From: Pumilibacter intestinalis
Lineage (GTDB): Bacteria; Bacillota; Clostridia; Christensenellales; Pumilibacteraceae
Length of the DNA stretch: 64,000 bases
Assembly: GCF_943193005.1 (NCBI RefSeq)
Contig: NZ_CALPCH010000003.1
Location: 124,001 to 188,000, forward strand
Direction: 5' to 3'
Shown: positions 57,631 through 64,000 of the stretch, piece by piece
How the letters are laid out: every line of letters starts with the position of its first letter
How positions within the stretch are numbered: the first letter of the stretch is position 1
Made by a program: the position numbers and the translations under genes
The notes under the pieces: generated by a model
Told to the model about the DNA's origin: nothing
Seen by the model: only the letters and a program-made list of their open reading frames with translations
Databases searched by the model: none

Positions 57631-57718
57631 TTGACAAACAATATCGTATATACTAAAATATAGGTAACTTGTGCGGAAATAGGCACGTGCCTATTTCACT
57701 TAATACGCAGTATTAAGT
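57631..57718 (+). promoter_or_regulatory. Sugar importer promoter with two palindromic operators
   Basis: TTGACA (57631-57636), 17 bp and TAAAAT (57654-57659). Just past the expected start lie a perfect 22-bp palindrome, GAAATAGGCACG-TGCCTATTTC (57676-57697), and directly after it ACTTAATAC-GCA-GTATTAAGT (57698-57718), a perfect 9-3-9 repeat. Two different repressors, or one with a strong and a weak site, could bind here. Confidence 0.8.
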
Positions 57719-57772
57719 ATAAAACTTAGCCAAAACCAAAAAAAAAGAAAATGTTTGCAGGAGGGTAAAGTT

Positions 57773-59179
57773 ATGAGAAAGACGTGGACTGCCGTTATTG
57801 CCGTTGCGCTCGCTTTGTGTTTGTTCGGGTGCGGACCGGTGATAAAGCAAGAGGACGACAACGCCGGCGTAAGCGGCGGAAAAACCACGATTGAGTTTTT
57901 CGGGTGGGGCGATACCGATGAACTCAACAACTACCAAACGCTCGTAAACAAGTTTATGGACGAAAATCCCGATATAATAGTGTCTTATTCGGGAGAGAGT
58001 GCGAAAACCTATATGTATACGCTTAAACAGCGAGCGATGAGTTTGCCCGATATGTTTCTTATGCCCGATTACGACTTTCTCGAGTGGGTTAAAAACGGCA
58101 AGCTCAAAGATATCACGAACTACGTTTCGCAAGAGGAATTGAGCAAACTTTGGCCGCAGGCGGTAGACGAATACTATTTCAACCGCAGCAACAAAACGCT
58201 CGGCAAAACCGACGGGGCGAAACTGTACGGACTCCCCAAAGATTTGGGACCGTTTACTTTGGTATACAACAAAACGCTTCTCGACCAAATCATAAACGAG
58301 AAGGGGTTGAACCAAAGCGAGATATACGCTCTGCTCAGCCCCGAAAAGCCTATGACCTGGCAACAGTTCAAAACTCTGCTTAAAAAGATAGATACCGACC
58401 CGAACGACGACTTGTACGGCATTTCGCATTACGAGCTCGAAGCGGCGGTGTACTCCAACAATGCCGATTTCTTCGACGAGGGCGCAAAAAATCAAACCAT
58501 TACGAGCGATAGATTTGCCGAGGCGGTGCAGTTCATAGCCGACCTCAATCTCGTAGACCATGTAATGCCGTCGGCGGCGAACCAAATTTCCACCAACGGA
58601 TATCAGAGATTTAAGTCGCAGGGTTGCGTGTTCAGCTTTATGGGACCGTGGGATTGCGCGAATTTCTGGAAAACGGCTAATTTCGAATACGATATTTTGC
58701 CCGTTCCGTACAACGGCGAAAATCCCGAGGCGCAGAGCACCGCATGGGTGGGCTCTATGGCGTACTGCATAAAAGACAACTGCGGCAAAGCCAAAACCGA
58801 AGCGTGCATGAAACTCATGAACTATCTTTGCTACAACGAGTCGGCTCAGCGCGAATTTTACAAACTCGGTCAGCAAGTTCCCAACATAAAGGAAATGGCG
58901 AACAACGAGTACCTCAACGATACGCAGGGTATTTTGGCGAACAAAAATCCCAAATCGCGCTCGGTGTGGCTCGAAACGATAAGCGGCACGAACGACAAAA
59001 TACACGGCAAAGTGCGCACGCGCTACTACACGCTCAAATCCGACTGGTACACGTTGCTTACCGAGCATTTCACTACCGAAAAAATGTGGGAGGGAAAGGT
59101 AACGGCGAAAGCGGCTTGCGCGTCGTTCGCGCCCACTTTCCAAACCGCGCTTAATGAGATGGCGGCGGAGTTGGGGTAA
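57773..59179 (+). CDS. Carbohydrate ABC transporter substrate-binding lipoprotein
   Basis: The 468-residue protein starts with a lipoprotein signal (hydrophobic segment ending in LFGC), so it is tethered to the outer face of the membrane. The body is a family 1 extracellular solute-binding protein: TTIEFFGWGDTDELNNYQTL, DENPDIIVSYSGESAK, GLPKDLGPFTLVYNK, GPWDCANFW and TAWVGSMAY. Oligosaccharides are the usual ligands. AGGAGGG precedes ATG 57773. Two permease genes and a CBM9-like lipoprotein follow. No ATPase gene is in the window; a shared MsmK-like one is likely elsewhere. Confidence 0.93.
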   Translation: MRKTWTAVIAVALALCLFGCGPVIKQEDDNAGVSGGKTTIEFFGWGDTDELNNYQTLVNKFMDENPDIIVSYSGESAKTYMYTLKQRAMSLPDMFLMPDYDFLEWVKNGKLKDITNYVSQEELSKLWPQAVDEYYFNRSNKTLGKTDGAKLYGLPKDLGPFTLVYNKTLLDQIINEKGLNQSEIYALLSPEKPMTWQQFKTLLKKIDTDPNDDLYGISHYELEAAVYSNNADFFDEGAKNQTITSDRFAEAVQFIADLNLVDHVMPSAANQISTNGYQRFKSQGCVFSFMGPWDCANFWKTANFEYDILPVPYNGENPEAQSTAWVGSMAYCIKDNCGKAKTEACMKLMNYLCYNESAQREFYKLGQQVPNIKEMANNEYLNDTQGILANKNPKSRSVWLETISGTNDKIHGKVRTRYYTLKSDWYTLLTEHFTTEKMWEGKVTAKAACASFAPTFQTALNEMAAELG

Positions 59180-59185
59180 TAAAAA

Positions 59186-60088
59186 ATGGAGATACAAAAA
59201 ACATTGCATAAAAAGAGCAGAATGACGAGAAAGGAAAACTTGATAGCCTTCCTGTTCATTTTGCCGCCGATAGTGGGTTTTTGTATTTTCACTATCGGCG
59301 CAATGGCGTTTTCGTTCGTGTACAGCTTTCAGGATTACAACCTTTTCGACGGAACGTCGCAGTGGCTGGGACTTAAAAATTACGTAGACTTGTTCACGCA
59401 CATTCTTTATTCCAAGAGTTTCTTAAACGCCATAGTAAACACGCTCGTAATGATGCTCAGTATTCCGCTTAGCATGGTTCTCGGGTTGTTCCTCGCGGGA
59501 CTTCTGCGCATGGGCAACATTAAAGGCTCCAAAGTGTTTCAGGTTTTGTATTATCTGCCCGCGGTGTCGAGCGCGGTTGCTCTCAACATAGTTTGGCGGT
59601 ATATATTCAACAACGAGTTCGGCATAATCAACTTGGCGCTCGGGGTTAGAATTCCGTGGCTTAGCGACGACGTTCTCATAAAAGTAGCCATAATAATCAA
59701 AAATGCGTTAAACGGCATGGGCACGGCTATGATACTCTATCTTGCGGGCATGTTCAACGTGCCGCGCGACTACTACGAGGCGGCGGACCTCGACGGCGCG
59801 AGCAAGTTCAAACAGTTTTTCACCATTACGTTGCCGCTCATAACCCCCATGACCTTTTACCTGCTAATCACCGGTCTTATAGGCGGATTTCAGTCTTACG
59901 CCGACTCGCAGGTATTCGGCGCGGGAGTACAGGGCTCGCAAACCATAGTTTATTTCATATGGGAGCGCGGCATAGGTCAGAGCCGATACGGACTTGCTTC
60001 GGCGGCTTCCATACTGCTTTCGGCGGTTATAATGATTATCACGCTCGTGCAGTTCAAACTTTCGAACAAATGGGTGTATGAGGAGTAG
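59186..60088 (+). CDS. Sugar ABC transporter permease, MalF/UgpA type
   Basis: The 300-residue protein has six membrane helices and the EAA loop (YYEAADLDGASKFKQFFTITL-type, YEAADLDGA visible) that contacts the ATPase. It starts six bases after the binding-protein stop. The end is followed by GAGGAG for the second permease. Confidence 0.93.
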   Translation: MEIQKTLHKKSRMTRKENLIAFLFILPPIVGFCIFTIGAMAFSFVYSFQDYNLFDGTSQWLGLKNYVDLFTHILYSKSFLNAIVNTLVMMLSIPLSMVLGLFLAGLLRMGNIKGSKVFQVLYYLPAVSSAVALNIVWRYIFNNEFGIINLALGVRIPWLSDDVLIKVAIIIKNALNGMGTAMILYLAGMFNVPRDYYEAADLDGASKFKQFFTITLPLITPMTFYLLITGLIGGFQSYADSQVFGAGVQGSQTIVYFIWERGIGQSRYGLASAASILLSAVIMIITLVQFKLSNKWVYEE

Positions 60089-60091
60089 CGC

Positions 60092-60969
60092 ATGGAAAAC
60101 ACGGTTGTAGAAAAAAGCAAGTTTCCGCCGCTCGAAAAGCGGGGCGCATAGCCTTGCGCACTCTCATTTATATAGTGCTCTCGGCGGGCGCGTTCGTAAT
60201 GGTGTTCACTTATTTGTGGATGCTTCTTACCTCGTTTAAGGACGATTACGAGGCTATAGGCTTAACGCTCAAGCTCTTTCCGTCTAAGTGGATATTCGAT
60301 AACTACGCAAAGATTTGGACGGTTGTTCCGCTTCTGCGCGGCGTGCTCAACACGCTCATAGTGGAAGTTTCGGTAATAATCGTGGGCACGTTCGTTTCCA
60401 CTCTGGCGGCTTTCAGCTTTGCAAAACTCAAATTGCCGTTTAAGAACTTTTGGTTGCTGTTTCTCATGAGCGGCATGATGGTTCCTTACGCCGCGCTCAT
60501 GATGCCGCAGTTCCGCGCGTTTTTCGCGCTCGGCATGTTCGACACGCTGTGGCCGCTCATTCTGCCCGGATTTTTCGGGAACGTGTCCATGCTGTTCTTT
60601 TTGGTGCAGTACATGAAGGGCATTTCGAACTCGTTCTTCGAGGCAGCCAAGATAGACGGGGCGGGATACATGCGGCAGTTTATTTCGGTAATGTTGCCCA
60701 TGGTGAAAACGGCGATTGCCGCGCAGGTAATATTCTGGTTCATAGGAATATGGAACGACTACTTTGCGCCCGCAATCTATCTCAAAAGCTACGAGAACAT
60801 GACTTTACAGCCCATGATGGCGCGCATAAATTCCGACAACTCGAGCGGAACAAACCTGCCGCTCATTATGGCGGGCGCGGTGCTCTCGAGCATACCCATG
60901 CTCACTATTTATATAGCTTGTCAAAAATATTTTATTGAGTCGTTGGCAATATCGGGCGTGAAAGGCTGA
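60092..60969 (+). pseudogene. Sugar ABC transporter permease, MalG type, with apparent -1 frameshift near the N-terminus
   Basis: GAGGAG at 60080-60085 points to ATG 60092, which reads MENTVVEKSKFPPLEKRGA and stops at TAG 60149-60151. The permease itself continues in another frame from about 60142 (RIALRTLIYIVLSAGAFVM) to 60969. It has six helices and the EAA loop (FFEAAKIDGAGYMRQF). Joining the two frames by a -1 slip in GGGG (60141-60144) gives a normal MalG-like start, KRGRIALRTL. It may be a one-base deletion, an assembly error or programmed slippage. The internal TTG at 60154 has no ribosome site. Confidence 0.75.
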
Positions 60970-60995
60970 CCCGATTTGCAAAAAGGAGGAGATGT

Positions 60996-63900
60996 ATGAA
61001 AAAGAAAGGAGTATTACTCACGGTTCTGCTCGCGGTTATCGCGCTTATTTCGGTAGCTTGCGGCGTAACGGATAACACGGGCGGCGAACAAAAGCCCAAC
61101 GGTCCGTTTGATTTCGACGGCAACTACGTTGCGCCCGAACTCACAATAGACGGCAAGGGCGACGACCCGCAGTGGCAGGCGATAACCGAGCCGCTCGCAG
61201 TGTACGGGCACAACAACGCGGTGTCGGTAAAGGCGTATCGCGGCGAAAAGGCGATGTTTTTCCTGTTCGACGTTACCGACTCGGTGCTTTTAACCAACGG
61301 AAACTCCAACGACGATACCGTTACCGAGGGCGACAGCGTAGAGCTTTATATAGACACGCTCGCCGACGGCGGACTGAGTCCAAAGAGCGACGATTTCCAA
61401 ATAAACCTCGGCATACACGGCAAAACCCGCATAATGCAGGGCGCGGGCGGACAGTGGGGCGGCTGGAACGGACTTATCGACTACGAGGTTGAGCTCCGCG
61501 GCGCACTCAATAACGGCGCACAAACCGACGACGAGGGCTACGGGCTTGAGGTAATGGTTCCGTACGCTCAAATCGGCATAGAGAAAGACGACACCGTGGG
61601 CATTGCGTTCGGTCAGGTAGACAAAGTGGGGCTGGGCAATCAGAGCGGCGTAGATTGGGACTGGTACGGCTGGACTTATAACGGCAATTTCATCGAGCCG
61701 CAAACCATAGACAACTATGTGCTGTGGGATAAAGACGGCAACCTCGTGAGTCGCGAGGACGTGCAAAAGCCCGACGCCGAAATAGGCGGCACGGTGCTCG
61801 ACTCGACCACAAGGGAATTTGTGGAGGGCGCGACCGTTACGGTAACGGCGGGCGGCGAGCAAAAGACCCAAACCACCGACGGCAACGGTTTCTTCACCTT
61901 CGGCAAGGTGAGCAGTAACGAAACGTATACGGTTACGGTTTCCAAAAACGGATATATATCCAACGAAATCACGTATACGAGAGCGGAACTGCGTGCGGCA
62001 AACGGCGGCGTTGTGGTTAAAAACGTGGAACTTACCGCGCTTGCGGACGCCGAACTCACCACCGTGAAAGGAACGGTGAAGAACATTTTGCGCGGCAAAG
62101 TGGAAAATGCGAGAGTGCGCATAGACGGCACAGCCGTTTCCGAATTCACCGACGAAAACGGAGAGTTCACTATAGAAAACGTGCCCGTGAGCGATACCGT
62201 AACTCTCATTGTTACCAAAGAGGGCTTCGGCGAGAGCAAGACCGAAATTAAGCGCGGTTCGCTTACCGTAAACGGCACGAGCGAACTCGGCGATATAAAC
62301 ATAAACTTGCCGTACGCCGAGTTGGGAACTATAGGCGCGGGCGCTAACTACTTTGCAAACACCTCGATAAGACTTGCCCGCACGCTTGGCGGCATAGAGG
62401 TGCAACTCGAGGGCACGCAAACTTTCTCGGGGCATATAGAGGTGTTCGTGGATACTAAGGCGAGCGCAGACCACCGCGACAAAGACTCCACCTGCTGGCG
62501 GTTTGATTTGGGAGCGGACGGCAGCCTTGGCGGAGCGCACTACATGGGCGCGTTTAATCACGAGGGCTTGAAATACGTAATTACAAATCGCAGTGAAAAA
62601 GGTTACGAAGCAACGCTTTTAATACCTTACGACTATCTCGGCATAAACGCGCTCGAAGTATTCGGCGTAACGGCGGGGCACTGGTCTACCACCGCGAACG
62701 GCGGCAGGGGCGATTGGAAAAATCTGCTTTACGACGGCAAGGAAATATTCACCGAAGTGCCCAAAAACTATTTGCGCATAGCGGCGGACAACGCCATATA
62801 TACGGCTGCGAACAACAACGTATCCGTTGCTCTTTCGGGTAATGTGGGCGTGGGCGGCGTAACGGTAAAGGCGGGCGAAGCAACCGCGGTGAGCGGCGCG
62901 GACGGAAGCTGGGAAATAAATTGCGGAGTGGACGCGGCGGCGGAACTTACGGTGCAATACAGCCGCACGGGCTATCTTGCGGCGAGCACCGTCATATCCG
63001 CGGGAACTTTCTTCACCGAAAAGCAATGGAGCGAAAACAAGACCCTTGCCGAGCAAAAAGTGCTCGTTTCGGGCAAGGTTACCAACCGCAACGGCGGAGC
63101 GCCCGTGGCTAACGCGAAAGTTACGGCAACGGTTACGAAGAGCAACGGCACAACCGAAAACCTTAGCACGACAACCGCTAACGACGGCAGTTATACTATA
63201 GAAAACGTAACCACGTTTGCCGACGTTACGTTTACGTTCGAGCTTAGCGGTTACGAAACCGAAACGGTAACGGTTACCGCGGAAACCTTTATGACCTTAA
63301 CCGACGCGCACACCTTAAACGCTCAAATAACCGCAACCTCGGATATAAAAGAGATGAGCGTGAGCGGCACGGTAAAAGATATTCGCGGCATTGTGGAAGC
63401 TCCCGTTGTGAAAGTTGTAGACAACAAAGGCGAACACACTCCCGTAATTACAAACGGCGAATTCCGCTTAACCACGTTGGGCGCGTTTACCGTTACGGTG
63501 AGCAAGCAGGGCTATATCACAAAAGAGATATCGGTTACGCTCGACGACTTAACTGGCGAAACCCACTCTCTCGGCGATATATTCTTAGCTCGCGACTACG
63601 CCGAACTCGGCGGAACGATATCCGATTTGAAAGGATACGTGACCCGCGACGAAAAGGGCTTTATGTTCAAGTTCGAAACGGAAAGCGAGCTTAAAGGCAC
63701 GATAGAGTTGTTTGTGGATACCAAAGCGAGCAACGGACGACCCGAGCGCGGACAGAATTCGGTAGAAACCCGCAATAATACGGATTATAGGTTTGATTTG
63801 CGGGCAAACGGCACCGTAGGAATTGAAAACTGGGGCGGCGGCACAAACAACACCGTACCCGCCGACGGAAGCATGACTTACAAGGTAACGGGAAAGCAAG

Positions 63901-64000
63901 GTATATTTACTTTGCCGTATGCGTTCTTGAGCGTGACTCGCAACGAAATCATAGGCATATCGCTCGGCTACATTCCCGAGGGCGGCTCGTGGACGGGTTG
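60996..64000 (+). CDS. Modular lipoprotein with CBM9-like and carboxypeptidase-regulatory-like domains (3' truncated)
   Basis: The frame is open for 1,001 codons to the window end. A lipoprotein signal (LLAVIALISVAC) is followed by a CBM9-like domain (residues about 40-245, starting PELTIDGKGDDPQWQAI). Beta-sandwich repeats of the CarboxypepD_reg type follow (GGTVLDSTTREFVEGATVTV; VKGTVKNILRGKVENARVRI). A second CBM9-like domain starts at about residue 450, three more sandwich repeats follow, and a third CBM9-like domain begins at about 870. AAAAGGAGGAG precedes ATG 60996. It should bind glycans at the cell surface for the importer encoded upstream. No catalytic domain is visible yet. Confidence 0.8.
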   Translation, partial: MKKKGVLLTVLLAVIALISVACGVTDNTGGEQKPNGPFDFDGNYVAPELTIDGKGDDPQWQAITEPLAVYGHNNAVSVKAYRGEKAMFFLFDVTDSVLLTNGNSNDDTVTEGDSVELYIDTLADGGLSPKSDDFQINLGIHGKTRIMQGAGGQWGGWNGLIDYEVELRGALNNGAQTDDEGYGLEVMVPYAQIGIEKDDTVGIAFGQVDKVGLGNQSGVDWDWYGWTYNGNFIEPQTIDNYVLWDKDGNLVSREDVQKPDAEIGGTVLDSTTREFVEGATVTVTAGGEQKTQTTDGNGFFTFGKVSSNETYTVTVSKNGYISNEITYTRAELRAANGGVVVKNVELTALADAELTTVKGTVKNILRGKVENARVRIDGTAVSEFTDENGEFTIENVPVSDTVTLIVTKEGFGESKTEIKRGSLTVNGTSELGDININLPYAELGTIGAGANYFANTSIRLARTLGGIEVQLEGTQTFSGHIEVFVDTKASADHRDKDSTCWRFDLGADGSLGGAHYMGAFNHEGLKYVITNRSEKGYEATLLIPYDYLGINALEVFGVTAGHWSTTANGGRGDWKNLLYDGKEIFTEVPKNYLRIAADNAIYTAANNNVSVALSGNVGVGGVTVKAGEATAVSGADGSWEINCGVDAAAELTVQYSRTGYLAASTVISAGTFFTEKQWSENKTLAEQKVLVSGKVTNRNGGAPVANAKVTATVTKSNGTTENLSTTTANDGSYTIENVTTFADVTFTFELSGYETETVTVTAETFMTLTDAHTLNAQITATSDIKEMSVSGTVKDIRGIVEAPVVKVVDNKGEHTPVITNGEFRLTTLGAFTVTVSKQGYITKEISVTLDDLTGETHSLGDIFLARDYAELGGTISDLKGYVTRDEKGFMFKFETESELKGTIELFVDTKASNGRPERGQNSVETRNNTDYRFDLRANGTVGIENWGGGTNNTVPADGSMTYKVTGKQGIFTLPYAFLSVTRNEIIGISLGYIPEGGSWTG

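Noticed and set aside
57713-59401. 562-codon open frame opposite the sugar-binding protein
   Set aside because: The plus-strand binding protein has a signal, lipobox and family motifs, while this frame has none.

Overview
The window looks like a chromosomal segment of an endospore-forming member of the Bacillota, class Clostridia, probably an uncultured gut-type lineage. The evidence is a full-length Spo0A with a Spo0A box upstream, a type III glutamine synthetase, an rpsL-rpsG-fusA-tuf block of Gram-positive type, strong Shine-Dalgarno sequences, sigma-A promoters close to TTGACA-N17-TATAAT, a collagen-like GPT-repeat protein of the spore-surface kind, and several uncharacterised families common in Clostridia (DUF1861, DUF1540, DUF2232, SIMPL). 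A Christensenellales-like origin is a guess. The standard genetic code fits throughout.

Layout. 1-3868: the end of a large surface protein with a Cys-Gly plus membrane C-terminal anchor, overlapping a DUF1861 beta-propeller gene. 4089-14993: a nitrogen-assimilation operon (GSIII, ammonia-type NAD synthetase, an Amt transporter fused to a PII domain, and a glutamate synthase split over five genes) followed by a LysR regulator. About 15.0-20.0 kb: a small mobilizable element with a MobL-like relaxase, a hairpin array that may be oriT, a small predicted regulator with a palindromic operator, and a large serine recombinase. 20.0-23.8 kb: spo0A, tRNA-Pro, and an operon of a sigma factor, a secreted cysteine-peptidase-like protein and a membrane protein. 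23.9-31 kb: an AAA/DUF4143 ATPase, two unknown membrane proteins, DUF1540, DUF2232, rplI and pdxS. 31.4-41.9 kb: pdxT, glutamine-dependent NAD synthetase, patatin, MBL-fold protein, CPBP protease, HtrA-like protease, SIMPL protein, LacI regulator and a GH78-like rhamnosidase. 42.0-46.9 kb: a LacI-family relic, then rpsL, rpsG, fusA and tuf. 46.9-57.5 kb: a nicotinamidase-like hydrolase facing NiaR, tRNA-Met, a collagen-like protein, glycosyltransferase, HAD phosphatase, XRE regulators, a heterodimeric ABC exporter and an ArsR-like regulator. 57.6-64 kb: a carbohydrate ABC importer and a modular CBM9-like lipoprotein that runs off the window.

Themes. Glutamine, ammonia and NAD recur: GSIII and split GOGAT, two different NAD synthetases, glutamine-dependent PdxST, and a NiaR/PncA-type pair with a clear operator. 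Several regulators sit beside unusually clean palindromes (17681, 47486, 51784/51813, 56039, 57676/57698), so regulator-operator pairs can be proposed from sequence alone. Three genes appear to have leaderless promoters. An interspersed repeat family (ends GTCATTGCGAG...GCAATC), with hairpin stems that change sequence but stay paired, occupies eight intergenic sites and supplies or abuts several stop codons. Two lesions or oddities stand out: a -1 frameshift in the second sugar permease and a relaxase whose best-placed start codon is ATA.
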